Both the position numbers and the translations under genes were made by a program. The notes under the pieces are model-generated. The model was not told where the DNA came from. It saw only the letters and a list, made by a program, of their open reading frames with translations, and ran no database searches. A DNA stretch of 64,000 nt from Oxytricha trifallax (Eukaryota > Ciliophora > Spirotrichea > Sporadotrichida > Oxytrichidae), in the NCBI GenBank assembly GCA_000711775.1, contig ARYC01017950.1, forward strand, positions 1-64,000. The letters run 5' to 3'. How positions within the stretch are numbered: the first letter of the stretch is position 1; the number at the start of each line of letters is the position of its first letter. This document shows, piece after piece, positions 44,301 through 56,870 of this stretch.

Positions 44301-46400
44301 TTAATTTTTTATTAAATTTTTGATAAATCAAATTATTGGCAGTTAAAGTTGACTAAACTGAACAATCTTGTGCTCATTCGATAGAGAATTAAAAATTAGC
44401 TGGACTTTTCTATTGGCCGTACTATTTTGTTGCATCCCTGAAGAGAGATAACTCGACTTTAATGTGAGGGTATAATTCAATGAATTTAGATGGTTTAATT
44501 AAATTCAAGGTAACTCGCCCAGGGATGCAATAAAATAGTACCGCCAATAATAAAGTCCAGCTTATTTTGAAATCTCTATCGAATGAGCACAAAATCGTTC
44601 AGTTTGGCCAACTTTAACTGCCAATAATTTGATTTATTAAAAATTTAATCAAAATTAATTTAAAATGTAATACTAAGAAATTAAATTCCTAATTTTATCC
44701 AGTTTATATTAAATTTAGCCTAGTTATTTAAAACCTTAATTAATAGTGTAAGTGGTTAAAATTAATAATTAAAATTATTTCTTATTATATTTTCCATATT
44801 ACCTATTCACAATATTATCGACAAAATAGCTGCTTTGATTTAGAGAATTTAAGAATTTCACATTTTACCAGGTAGTCTTCTGTAATCTTTCAATTATTTT
44901 ACTATATTTTGTATATAATATTTGATTACTATTATTTATTAAATTACTTATTGAAGCAAAAGAATTAAAAGTAAAGCACTTACAAATTGATGAAATAAGC
45001 AAAAAGGGATTTGTAAGATTTAACGAGTTGATGTAAAATTGGAAATATAAACAATCTTTAAGACATTTCTATATTAATCTCTGTTTTTAAGCAGATAATT
45101 CTGACACACTTAGTCCAAGAGTGAAATAATAAACAAAATTGAAATAAAAAAATATTTAGTTTATAATTAATTTAAAGAAAATAAAAGTTAAAATTTCCAA
45201 CTTAAATTTAATATCTGTTTTTATATTAATAATTTTACAAATAAATTATTATAAGGCTTAGATAATGTTAATATTCTTTAAGATACGTTTATCATATATC
45301 TTATTTAGTAATTCAATAAACTTTAATTCTAATCTATTTGAAATTTTATACAAAAGAATTATTTTAAGTATTTTAATATACTAAAAAATATCAATAAATT
45401 AATATTATATTTTATAAAAAGAGTAGGCGAAGAGGAATATTTATGTGCATATATGAATAACATTTCAGATCATAACAAAAGCATTTTTTACAATTTAACA
45501 TCACTACATAGCTTGTATATTGAGCATATTTAATTTAGTGATATATAATTTGTTCTCTTATAATAAAAAATACTCAAGTAAATTCAATTTTAAGATAATC
45601 AATATTGATATAGGTAAAATAAAATATAATAATTAATCCACTTTAGATTATATATAAATTAGTTTTGCATCAGTTTAATTAATCCGAAGCTGATTAATAT
45701 CTAAAACTAATAACAAAAAGGTATCATAAATTCAAAGAAATAGTCATTCCTGAAACATTTAAGAAATCCATTATATTAAATATTATATACAGTATAAATA
45801 GATACTATTTTTAATAGTTTTATTGAAAAATTTCTTTAAAAATGATAAATTTAATTAAATCCGACTGTAAATCTTTAGATCAGTACAATAAATTGATCAG
45901 AGAAAAATACAAACTTAATCAACAATTATAATTATAAAATTTAGATATTTAAATTTCATTCAAATTCAAAATTATAACCTTATTATTTAGCATTTTTTCA
46001 TTATAATTTAGAGATACTTTATTATAGCGAGTATTGCTAAATTATATGATTAAAACATTTTATAAGACATTAAATATGAATTATTAATGTTTAAACAATA
46101 ATGTGAGAAATATGAAACACTTAAGAAAAATAGATCTTCCTAAATACTTTAATATACAAGATGCTCAATAAATAATAGATAAATTATCAAATAATATTGG
46201 TCAAACAAACCATAAAAAATTGTGCGTTAAGTTAGACGTTGATGTAAATTTCCAAACTTAAATATATATTTATTTATAATCAATATTATTAGTAACTTAC
46301 TACCAATTGTAATCAGATCCCAAATATAAGAATATTACGTTTTAAGCCAGAAATATCATCATAAGTGAATAAGACTTAAAACAATTCAAGTAAATTATAA
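41400..46400 (+). CDS. LRR-like family gene 1 (fragmented)
   Basis: First of three plus-strand paralogues. N-terminal island 41404-41560: FQIGKIQQKYLILKMLSFID, KDYLFEELPTSGKQ. Later islands include KKAVKLPIVDFYMPYFHND (41.6 kb), TDEQIIEALNLLKVKEIIYD (42.6 kb), VVKLLYKLNPNSNLKIHLQ (42.93 kb), FKSISIDSIYFDANDKIDIL (43.17 kb), LILNNDNLQSLILM and NLEEIFHPELLFY (44.0-44.15 kb), EAKELKVKHLQIDEISKKGF (44.95 kb), EADQYLKLITKRYHKFKEIV (45.7 kb) and FNIQDAQQIIDKLSNN (46.15 kb). The L-x-x-L-x-I/L-x-x pattern suggests irregular leucine-rich repeats. Function unknown. A foldback element lies at 44273-44678. Confidence 0.6.
44273..44678. mobile_element. Foldback element FB1, copy 5 (about 406 bp)
   Basis: Starts ATTGTAGGAATAAATCGAAAT; internal TTGGCAGTTAAAGTTGAC, TCGATAGAGAATTAAAAATT, AGCTGGACTTTTCTATTGG, then the mirrored TACCGCCAATAATAAAGTCC and GGCCAACTTTAACTGCC. 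The right terminus is degenerate (AATGTAATACTAA). It is the only FB1 copy outside kinase A and is most similar to copy 4 (shared ATTCGATAG and TCATTGAATTT-like loop). Confidence 0.75.
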
Positions 46401-46882
46401 ATACATTTTTACATTTTATTAAACAATACTAAAGCTATTTTTCAATTAAATATCCTCTACTTCTTTTTAAATATTTCATTTATTTAAATAAATTATTTTA
46501 TTTTTATTTTTAGAATTCAATTTAGAAAGTCTTATTTAATTACTTGACTCAAATTATATTTCTTATTTTTAAATTATTTTTTCCATACATTAATTGCTAA
46601 AATAGATTTTAAAATATGAATTAATTCTTGACTACATAAAATAGAGAATAAATTGAGGGCTTAATTAAGAATAGGAGGAGTGTAAGATTAAACATATTTT
46701 TATATATGCTGGTTTATTTATAAATAGATTATAATTTAATATATCTTAATTTATCTTAAATTTAATGTTAAATTATCATTTTATTTTTATCAAAATGTGT
46801 TTATTTAAGTAATTTTATGATCATTTAATTGATAAAAATATTGCAGCTAAAATAGAGATTATAAAATAAATTTGAAATCTAA

Positions 46883-49800
46883 ATGAATTATAAGTCTAAC
46901 TTTTAAATGGAAAGTAACTAAATCTAGCCTTAGGCTTAATTATTGCAAAACAATACTAATTCTAATTAAAGAGCTTTAGTTCATCAAACTCAGAATAAAC
47001 AGATTAATATTCTAATGTTTTTATAATAGAAACCATATAGAATTGGAAAGATACAGTCTAAATATCTGCTACTTCAAATTTTGTGCTACAGTGATAAGAA
47101 TTACTTATTTGAAGAGTTTTCACAATCTAATTTAATGGGAAAAAACCTTTTGATTCAAAATTTTGAATATTTTCTCAAAAATAGTAAGAAGTTGCCAATC
47201 ACACAATTAGATACAAAAGAGCTATTTAATTAAGCTTAGAAATAGGATTAGAAAAGATAAATGGAAGTCACCTAAACATTCAAAACACAAAACCCATATC
47301 AGTAATTTGATAGAACTTTTATTATTTGATTTATAAAAGTAGAACATTAAGGAATACTTTATAAAAGTTTTTATGTGAATTTTGAAGTGGTTTATTATTT
47401 AAATTATAGAAATTTAAGTGAGTGTAAGAAGCGAATTTTAAAAATATTTCATTCCAACATAAGCTAAGATTCATGTGGTACTTCTCTGAATTTTATCTTT
47501 TTAAGTGGATGTTTGATAGTTTCTATTTTTTCTTAATTCTCTTAGCTTGGCTTGATGATAGTTGAGTCAGTAAGTTCTCTTAGACCTCCATTTATTTTAT
47601 TTTATTGATATATTATTTGATTCTTTACTTTGAAGCTCTGTCATTCTTGCAGCTAAGTAATCGTTCCTTGGCATGTCATATATGATTTTATTTATGTCAA
47701 GAAAGGAAAGTTCATGACTGCTTTCTTCATTTTGACTCTCTTCTGTACCTCTAAAAGATTCGGCGAGATTTCTTAAATTCATTTTTATAGGTATCATTTT
47801 ACTGTAAATTCATGAATAAATACAAAACTTTGATTTGTTTTTTTTAGTGCTAATTGAAGTCTCTTGTATGAAATATGGCTTCTCACAGATATACACATCC
47901 CATCCTTCTTTTAGTGCTTGAGGTATATTCTAGGCATATCGTTGTGTATATCTCAAGTATGCTTTGTAAATTGACTTGTAGAGCAAAACTTTATTGCATT
48001 CTTTGCATTAATAGTGAACTTTAGCTGGTAAAAATTAATGCTCTATAGTGAATTTTTTAACCTCTACCTCATTTGCTATTTTTATTAATGATTTCCTTAG
48101 TAGTTCATATTCAAATCTTAAATCTAATCTGGTCAAAATTTTCATAAGCTGATTCCGATTGTTTTCAAGCGTCTGTCGTCTCTAAATTTAGGTTGCTGAA
48201 ATTTTAATTATTATTGATTTACCCATGTAATGCCACTTTTCTCAAAAGGATAATGCTCATTATAATTTGCAGATGTATCTTATTCTAATAATGATGAAAT
48301 TCACTTTGATATAAAATAATAGTAGAGTTTAAGACACTCTGATAAACCTTTAGATTAGAGAAAGGAAATTAAATAACTATAAAAGACTGAAAGGGACATT
48401 TATTAGAAAATATTCTACCAAAAGAAGTTTTGTTTTTCTAGGAGTCCTCTCAATCAAGTTCTAAATTAATTTTTGAGGATCTTCTAAAATAATTTAACAT
48501 TATAGGAGCAACTTAATGGAGAAAGTTTGATTACAATGGATGTCATTTTTTTTAATTTGCAAGTAATGGAGTCTATTAACGATGAAATGCAGATATTTCA
48601 GATTGAAGATTAAATAAGAAAAATATCGAAGAAGAGACTTCTAGAGATACTTTGTAAAGTAAAGTAAGCTTTTATTTAAAACCAAATTAATATCTGTATT
48701 TGATTTCTTCTTTTTTACTTATGAGGGGACTAAAAATCTCATTCTTAAAGTCATTCTAAGTGAAGAAATTAAACTTTCCAAATAATTAAGATAGAGATGC
48801 CTATCTACGCTAAAATTTCTGGTAAAAAATTTTATGATAATGCTATTTGTGATCCAGATGTTGCTGTATCTCTTATATCAAAAGCTGCTACACTCTAATA
48901 AGTTACCAGTGAGAAACTTCGTTTTTTGTGTTCCAGGAACACTATAACCTGATAATCTAAGAAATTCACAAGAAACGATACAGTATCTCTTCAGAAGAAA
49001 ATGGGAAGCTGCGAATAAAAATAAGTGATATTTGGCTCTAAGAATGCAGAAGCATTCAATCACTTCAAGTAATATTAGTTTTTTTAATATAATTTATTGT
49101 AAAACCTGACTGCTCTATACTTGATAATGTGTGTTATAATTTAAAAGGTAATCAATATGATGCTACTAAAATTTTAAGGGTCTTAGGGTTAGAATTTAGG
49201 TGCTATCTCTTTAAATTCAATGCTAATAGACAGTGAGATCTCACAGTTGCTGGAGATTTATGAAGTAGTCTTGCTATAGACGTATAATTTTGAACAGGCT
49301 TGAGTTATTCACTATATTCATCACACCCATATCGCAACTAAAACAATAAATCTATATACTCACTGCCTGCATATACTCACTTAAAATAAGAATTATTAAA
49401 CTATATAAACATTATTAATGCTCTAAGAAAGAATACCTTAATAGTAAACTTTATTATTAAACTACATGAATAGCATAGGGTTTTGATTATACTTTTATTT
49501 AATTTTAATAGAAAATTAAATAGATAGCTTTAATTTTTTCTTAAATCTATACAAATTTATATTACTGAAGAATTATTTCGAAATTTTAATAAAAATTCAT
49601 AAGTTTAAGAGCTTCTGTCTTCTTTGAGATAAAACTCATTTACATTATTTTTTGTTTTTTACTTTTCTATTTCATTTCAATAACCTCTATATATGATTAG
49701 ATTTTTAAGTATAAATATTTTTAAGATAATAAGGATTTTTTTGCAATTTTATAAATATTATTAATTTAAACTCACATGAATCCTATAGAGTTTATAGGAG

Positions 49801-52800
49801 ATAAATAATTTTTTTATTTTATATGATAGTTATAGATATCATGCTTCCATTTAAAAAGTAGATGACTTAGTCAAGTTAGGATAATTACATGATATTAACA
49901 ATATTAAAATCAATTCTATCACTTGTACTGATAATAAAAAAATAATCTTATTTTTTAAAAAATGATTTAATGAAGTTTAATTAAAATTTATGAAAATAAG
50001 TATAACATTAATTATGTTTATATTTTAATAAAGTTTGAGAAAAAAAATTATTTTTATAAAATGCCATTTATTCAAAATACAGCAATATATAGCTATAAGA
50101 ACAAAATAATATAATAAAATAAATCTTATGATTAATTTAAAGTTATAAAGTTTTGATAATTGCAATAACAAAGAAACTCATAAAATTACTTAAGTTCAAA
50201 TATCTAAAGCTTGTAATCAGCTAGGAATTTAAAAGATCAATTTCATGAAACGATTTGACAGAGATTTTATAATTTTTTATTTTAATTCAATTATAATTTT
50301 GTCGTTGGAAATATTAAGACTCTAAGAAAATTAATAAAAATATTTTAATTTCTTAATTTAAAATAAATTATCGATTACGATGTTTGTTGTAAATTAAGGC
50401 ATAATTTATGATTTAATCCAAAAGTGTAAAAACTTACTCATAAAATTATTGGATACCACTTGTCTCACTACCACACTTTTTATATATAATCATTTTATAT
50501 AAAACTAATTACAGATCTGACAAATATGGGTTGAAAATCATTTTTTTTATAAAAGCAATATTAAGCAACTCTTTATACGAAGTACAGCAACAACAAAAAA
50601 TTTCTTTTCCCTATTTAGGATAAAAGTTGATTAAATCGTTAAAAGATGGTTTTAATTTTATTTGATACAGAAAATTATTGCCTTTTATGTAAAATACGCT
50701 GTAATATTAACAATGAATTTTATGAAAAAGTAACTTTTATTTTGTTGCTTTACTCGTATAAAGAGTTGCTAAGTATTCTATTTATTACTATATTAATGAT
50801 TTTCAGCCCTTATTTGTCAGATCTGTGAATATATTTTATATAAAATTATTACATATAAAAAGTGTGGTAGTGAAACAAAAATCATCCAAATTATTTATTT
50901 CTAATAAAATATACGACAATTATAGATTAAAGATGTAGAAGTGATTGAAACATATGGCTTATTTGATTTCCTTACATAATTGTCTCCTAATAGAAAACTT
51001 AAGATCCATATTAGTAAAAATTTATTTTATTAAATAAATTTTTTTAAATTCATATCTGTACTACTAATAACAATTAAAACAAGTCTCTAAATGAAATTTA
51101 AATAATAATTCAAAATATGAATCTATTGCTTTTACATTTTTTATTACAAATAAGTTAGATGAAATTCTAAAAGTATTCAATGAAAAATTTGACACAATCA
51201 CTATTGATAGTTTTTCAATATTTATCGATGCTTGAATGAATAATTTATTCGGCTAATCATTAAATCTTTACTAAAATAACTATGATTAATAATACAAATA
51301 TATATATTTTAATTTTGTTTTATAGATTCAGTCAAAATAGTAATAAAATTTGCAAAATATAAATTCTTTAAACACAAATAAACTATATATAAATCATTGT
51401 TCAAAAATTATTATAATTATTTTTTGTAATTTTCTTGATTTATATTTAATTATATTTAAAATGAGCGTCTCAAGTGATAAATATAGTATTTTTACTACTT
51501 GCGCCCATTTTTATATATTTTTAATTTTTAAGTCTAATTTTAATTAATTTTATTCACATTTTTTGTATTTATCAAATTACTTTTCTATTAATGTGATAGT
51601 TTATTTACTCACTGTTTTTTATTTTTATTAAATAATTTATTTTATATACTGAAAATTTTTCAATTTAAAAGATTCGTTACTTTTATAAGTAAATTATTTT
51701 CATAGTTTTATTTACGAATAAATTAAACTTAATATTTATTAAAAACAAATTTCATTTCTTTTATACTTTATGAATAAAAAATATATAAAGACATAAATTA
51801 AAAATATAAATATTAATCATTAGCTCAAGCAGCAAATATATTCAAATTTTAATTTATTCATTTAACAATAGCGCTGCTATATTCTAGTTTTAATAAATTA
51901 GAATTCTAATAAATATTTTTAGAAATGTTTAAAGTATAAATATTATATAAAAGAATTTAAAAATTGGGGTGAAAGCAAATAAAATAAGTTATCAAATACA
52001 ATTAATTTATTTGTATAATTTGTGTAATTTAAAATGTATTAGCTTTTATTTAGTTTTTAATGACACTTATTTTAACTACTATAATTGAAAACTTTTTTGT
52101 ATATTTAAAGTTGCTTGGGCACCCTAAAGCTTGAATAATCCACCAGTCAGAGTTCAAGAACTTCCGTTTCTCATTGTAGATGTACTAATTCATGAGACTG
52201 GCAAACACTAACTTGATGGTGACTAGATAAAAGGAAGTTTAGGGATTGATAAACTTACTGATTTCCCTTTTTAATATGAAAAGCTGGAAATGTTCCTACA
52301 TATTCACCTAGTAGAGTTTGTATTATATGTCTCTTCGCAAATGGACCACAGATTTGCTCTCATCAATGTTCTTAGCAACTATTCTTAGATTAGTAGGATT
52401 TAATCAAGAAGTCTGATTTCATACTGGCCGCTTTAAGGCTATTAGCATGCCAATCTCTAAAAGTTACTGCTCAGACAGCATTCTTTGGCTCTACCAATTT
52501 AAATTGAGTGGATATAAATCTTTGAATTATTGGTAGTTCTGAGATAACAGTATTGCAAACAAATGTAGGGGTAAATGTGAATGAGGATCTATTCCAAGGT
52601 CACCACTTTACGCGCCATGAGCTATCTTGAGGCGGTGGAATGTCCGACTCAGACTTCTTTCACACTAGCCAAGATAAGAGAGCATCTTTGTTTTTAAGAT
52701 CCAATCATGCCACTTTTTAATATCGTTTCACATGTCTTATCAAGGTATCTGGAGCTATTACTGAAGCGCTCATTGCAAGAATCAGTTTTCTCTACTTTGA

Positions 52801-55760
52801 ATATCGCTTTCTTCACAGAGTAGTTCGAATACCGCCCTGATACAGTGAAGATGACTAGGCAGATTCCTCTCATTATTATCAGACTTTCAGATAAGAATCA
52901 TTACATTCTATTTGACTGCCTAAGGATTCGTGTGAGCTTCTCTTGCTAACTCAACGCTATATCGCTTGCCCTATAATCTTGTTTGCATTTCCATTGTCAA
53001 TGTTGAATCTCTAATACGTCTATTAGGTTAGAGAGGCCAGACTTCTAGTAAGTTGGAATTGTAGGTGTCTAGAGCATAAGCTTCGTGGGCTAGATCATTT
53101 TCAACCAATTCCCCCATTTTTTATCATTTCAGAAGGATCTTTTAATAATTGTAAAAAAAATATTTATCGCATAATGCCCTTCCAAAGCCCAAAGCCTTAA
53201 CTACAACTAGAAGCACTAATTAATCAACCGCAAACTACTCAAAGTTCGGCTATCGCTGTATGGATCGCCAGGGGGTGTAGGTAGCAGATTTATACTGCTA
53301 AAATCTCAATTTACGTTGTTGCCTTTTAGATATTCCTTTATTTGTTCAAGTAAGTACCATGAATTGGATTGCAATGATCCCTCACTCCTCACCATTGGCT
53401 CTGTTACTTGCTGGAAGTCTTCTTTAACGCTGTTGAGAAGCATTCCTCGTTCTCATATCATGGCCAAAAAGCGTTGAATGTGTTATTACAACATTGAATG
53501 CAGATTAATGCCTATGTGGGTCCATGAGAGATTTTTTATTAATATTAATAAATAATTTATTGACAATTATGTTTTATTTTAAGAGCAATAGAGTTTTTGT
53601 TGCACTATAATTTAAGATAAATTAACTTTCTATTCATTAAAAACATATCAAATTTATACTTTTGTATTTATGTAAAATAATCAAATTTAATATCTTCAAA
53701 GCAGTTTCTAATTTTATTATTTAATTTAAACAACCCTCTTATGCACGAAAAAATTACTCTTTTATTTCTTTAAATTTAACCATTATTACATTCACGTTTT
53801 TTTCATTATTTTGACTGATTATGGAAATACTATGATTAATTAAACAAGAAAGCACTTGTAATGCTTTATCTGTAGACTTAAAAATAAGTTAGGGACTAGC
53901 TATTTTAGATAATAGAAAGATGTAATCACTTTTAGATATATTTTCATTTTACTCAAAATTTAAAACTAAGTTAAAGCTTTATTCAAGAATTTTAAGAGAA
54001 AATATGTAGCTCATAAATCTAAATTTCCTCAATCACCAATTTAACTATATTTATTAGAATTTTCAATAGCTTAATCTTTTATTATAATTTAGACTTATTC
54101 TTCACTTCCGAATTCAAAGTGGACAGAAATTTGTTTTTAATATTGCTGATTTCTACATCCCATAATTTGAAGAATTTCAGCTTAACTTTATTTAATAACT
54201 AAGCACTATAAAAGGATCTATAGTATATTTTTGAGGATCAAAATGAGTTAATAACTTTAGACAAATTTTTCCATCCAAAATTTCTCACATACTTTAGAGA
54301 AAAAACCTTTTTTAATTTAGAAACTCTTGATATATCAGAATGTGACGAAGGAGCAATTTTATTTCTCTACTTATTAAAATTATTATATGCAAATATTTCT
54401 TTAATTTAAATTAGTATTAAGATTTCTTTTAATGTAAAATTTACTAAGTAATTGATTTTTATTTGTAAATTCATTAATATCATACTCTAAACCTTTTCTA
54501 TTAAAACTAGACTTGATTAATTGAATAAAAATTAATATTATTATTTATAAAAAATAATATCTAATCGAGTGAATATTAATTAATTTGGAATTATTAGGGG
54601 AGGAAAGATTCTTGATCTCGAGGAAATTTCCTGGCTTATAATTTTTATATGTAATTTAAATAAATTTTAAGAATAAAAGTATCTCTTTTATGTTTTCTGA
54701 CTAAATGTCTGTTATTGGAATATGGAAATAATCTTTATAAATCTTATTACATAGTGTAAATTAATGTAAAACATATAGTCCATTAGTAAAAGTAAGATAA
54801 ATACAACTAGAGTAATGATAGGCATAAAACGAAATGATAAGCAAGATTTTGAATCCTTGTGAATGTATGAGAGTTTATAAACAGAAATCAAATAATAGCA
54901 AACAATAAAGACTTCTATTTTACTTTTTTAAACTTTTATAAAAGTGGTTTCAAGCAGCTAAAGCAAATAAATTCTGCAATATTTTTTTTTTAATAAAAAG
55001 AGTTTTTTAGGAAGGAAAACCTCCTTAAATTAATATTTATTCATAACAGAGGCTTAAAACTTCACCTCAAATTATTGCTAGAAGCGAAAGAACTTAAAAT
55101 TAATCAAATCATTATTGATAGATTCACAATCGATGGATTGTAGAGGTTCAATCATTTTATGATGAAATGGAAACATAAGAATCTTTTAAAGAAATTATAC
55201 TTGAATTTAGAAATAATTGAATTTTTCGATTTTAGAGCTTTATAAAATTAATTTATAACAAATAGGCAACATCTATTTCATATTATATTTTTAAAACTTG
55301 TATTAATGTATTTTAATAAATAGAAAGCTTAAAGGACTTAATAAAATCTTCAGGAATAAATGGAAAACATATGTGATCCCAAAAAAAGTTTCTATTGCTA
55401 TTTAACTGGTCTGCAAGAACTGAAGATAGAGCAATATAAAACTATTTTATTTTTGAGGATGAGAAAAATAGCAAATTTAAATCTCTTAATATTACTTTTT
55501 ATTTCTAGCTATTATTTACTAAAATGATAGTTTATAAATAGTTATAAAATCGGCAGTTTAATTTATAACTTGTTTTAAATTAAAGAGCGCAAATTTAGCA
55601 TTATAGAAGCAAAAGAATATTTTAAATTAATCTCAGAAAAATTGATAAACATTAGATCGATTAATTTCCCTAAATTAAAGGAGCAAAAATCATCAGAATT
55701 TAATAATAATGTTTTTAATTAAATTTGAAGTGCTAACGATGTAAAATTTGAGCTTAGAGG
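46883..55760 (+). CDS. LRR-like family gene 2 (fragmented, heavily interrupted)
   Basis: N-terminal island from ATG 46883 (second ATG 46907): MNYKSNFQMESNQIQPQAQ, then IGKIQSKYLLLQILCYSDKN, YLFEEFSQSNLMGKNLLIQN, KKLPITQLDTKELFNQAQKQ to about 47337. Downstream islands with partners in genes 1 or 3: VDDLVKLGQLHDINNIKINS (49.85 kb), ETYGLFDFL and LSPNRKLKIHI (50.95 kb), DEILKVFNEKFDTITIDSFS (51.14 kb), LDKFFHPKFLTYFREK with NLETLDISECDEG (54.25-54.35 kb), EAKELKINQIIIDRFTIDGL (55.07 kb), IIEAKEYFKLISEKL (55.58 kb). Interrupted by TBE C, a 407-bp palindrome and a GC-rich island. Confidence 0.58.
47440..48230 (-). pseudogene. TBE C 57-kDa-like ORF remnant
   Basis: Minus strand reads TLENNRNQLMKILTRLDLRF, EYELLRKSLIKIANEVEVKK, a single CxxC finger-like piece YQCKECNKVLLYKSIYK, then MNLRNLAESFRGTEESQNEE, MPRNDYLAARMTELQSKE and, in another frame, NGGLRELTDSTIIKPSQENQ to LMLE-TGA. 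Position, orientation and the zinc-finger remnant relate it to the TBE 57-kDa gene, but no kinase-like part is visible and it is not closely similar to copy B. At least two frame breaks. Confidence 0.5.
48540..49090 (+). pseudogene. TBE C 22-kDa ORF remnant
   Basis: Aligned with 89-640 of TBE A: MESINDEMQ near 48570, then a GTAAGC donor at 48664 with a degraded acceptor, THE-like EGTKNLILK region near 48725, YAKISGKKFYDN, SDPDVA-like block, KLPVRNF near 48905 and HKKRYSISSEENGK near 48975. Several frame breaks. The conserved protein around PTxEGTKISFLK is recognisable but eroded. Confidence 0.65.
50466..50872. mobile_element. 407-bp palindromic element, FB3
   Basis: Inverted repeat with ends CACTACCACACTTTTTATAT and ATATAAAAAGTGTGGTAGTG, arms over 100 bp including ACAGATCTGACAAATA/TATTTGTCAGATCTGT and AGCAACTCTTTATACGA/TCGTATAAAGAGTTGCT. 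No sequence shared with FB1 or FB2, though the length is nearly the same as FB1. The ORF inside is produced by the repeat and is not a gene. Sits in an IES of LRR-like gene 2. Confidence 0.78.
52090..53545 (+). other. GC-rich coding-like island of unknown origin
   Basis: A sharply bounded 1.45 kb block of about 42-45% GC in DNA of about 22% GC. On plus, one frame stays open for about 155 codons from near 52126 and looks like protein: NPPVRVQELPFLIVDVLIHE, GSLGIDKLTDFPFQYEKLEM, HLVEFVLYVSSQMDHRFALI. Later parts look coding in other frames (NVGVNVNEDLFQGHHFTRHE), with several interruptions, so it appears to be broken. I recognise no family, see no terminal repeats, and find no relation to the LRR-like gene it sits in. 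Could be a captured gene or an old element. Confidence 0.4.
54597..54640. repeat. Solo end of the hAT-like MITE family
   Basis: GGGGAGGAAAGATTCTTGATCTCGAGGAAATTTCCTGG resembles the inverted right end of 32995-33490 (GGGGGGAGGAAGTTTCCTGAACTCGAGGAAG...). No second end found nearby, so probably a remnant. Confidence 0.5.
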
Positions 55761-55824
55761 ATCAATAATGGAATCTCATATTTGGTGAAGAAATATAATT
55801 ATAAATAACAATGAAAGATACTTT

Positions 55825-56170
55825 AAACCCCATGATTCTATTAAGAAATGAAATAAGGCGTTAAGAATAAACAGATCAAGTTTAACTACTAGAATAGAAA
55901 TAATTAGAATAATATATTTATTAAAGATTATAAACTGATTAGAAATTAAAATTGATTCCAGCAATATTAAAAACATTATTAGGATCATTAAACTTTAAAA
56001 CGAAAACCATCTCTACCAATTAAAATTAATTTTTGGCCAATTCTAAAATTTTTAACCAACAAGATAACAAAGACTCCCCAACTTACCACTAGTAAGTATT
56101 TTCTTCTTTTATTTCTTCATTTTCATCTATTTTTTTCCTTATTTCCATTCTTAATAGAATCATGGGGTTT
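55825..56170. mobile_element. MITE with AAACCCC ends, copy 3 (346 bp)
   Basis: AAACCCCATGATTCTATTAA at the left is mirrored by TTAATAGAATCATGGGGTTT at the right, with further pairing (AGAAATGAAATAAGG / CCTTATTTCCATTCT). The interior differs from the copies at 18.8 and 38.5 kb, so it is a relative by its termini only. No coding; the minus ORF over it is spurious. Confidence 0.75.
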
Positions 56171-56559
56171 TATTATTTATTAATAGCAGCTAATGCTAGT
56201 TTAAAATTATTAAATATTTATAAAATTAAAACTGTTACTATTTTATTTCGCAATAAGCTTTTATAATTGTAATTTTTAAGAAAACTTATTTTGCCTTACT
56301 AATTCTCTTAGACCAGAGAAATATTAAAAAATCTAAATTTTTCAATTCTTATAAATTCATATAATTATTATTGATTTTTAATTAACAATAGGAAGTCCTA
56401 ACGGATAGTATTTTATTGATGCGCTACTATCTTAAAATTAAGAGAAAACTATTTAAGATGTAATTTTGAGAAAATATAGAATTATATATAATTTAAATAA
56501 AAATAATGTAACAAGTAATAATAGCAATATAAAATGAAAATGAAAATCTTAAAAATCAG

Positions 56560-56870
56560 ATTTGTATCTTCCAATACCTAGTTTTTTTCTTCTTCTGATC
56601 TTCCTATTTCTTCATTTGCCTCATCTTTGCAGCCTCTTGTGAAGTTCTCCTAAGGGCATCACCACTCATACCAGGTACGACCTATTATAAAAATATAATT
56701 TTAGATATGCTTTATATAATTTAAATTATTTGTGAGTAGCACTGCACATTTTGATCGGGCATATTTATTATTTCTATATTTTTAATCTAATTGCTATAAT
56801 TCTTTAGTTTCTCAAAATATATCATGATTAATAGACTTTATTTCGAATTTGAGAATAGTGTTTGCTTGTA
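56560..56870 (-). CDS. Small gene E: C-terminal segments, paralogue of gene F
   Basis: Minus strand reads MIYFEKLKNYSNQIKNIEI and NMPDQNVQCYSQ (about 56860-56745), then after a likely intron/IES ending TTTTATAATAG, VVPGMSGDALRRTSQEAAKM and RQMKKQEDQKKKK (about 56685-56580). Order and landmarks (MI-F/Y-FE, D-Q-N..., V-x-PG-x-S) match gene F at 39.2-39.45 kb. Basic coiled C-terminus. Function not recognised. The 5' part has not been found with certainty. Confidence 0.5.

Larger units (their letters stand above)
47400..49420. mobile_element. TBE transposon C, internally deleted
   Basis: Three TBE genes in standard order but reversed: a 57-kDa-like region on minus (48230-47440), a 22-kDa ORF on plus (48540-49090), and only the N-terminal part of the transposase on minus (49400-49140), which aligns with 1665-1935 of TBE A. 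The catalytic part of the transposase is deleted. No telomere-like end is recognisable. It lies inside LRR-like gene 2, just after its N-terminal segment. Confidence 0.75.

Noticed and set aside
50646-50828. 60-codon ORF on plus
   Set aside because: Lies in the loop and right arm of the FB3 palindrome; no paralogue support.
52090-53545. rRNA or organelle fragment to explain the high GC
   Set aside because: No recognisable rRNA core motifs, and the frames look like protein.
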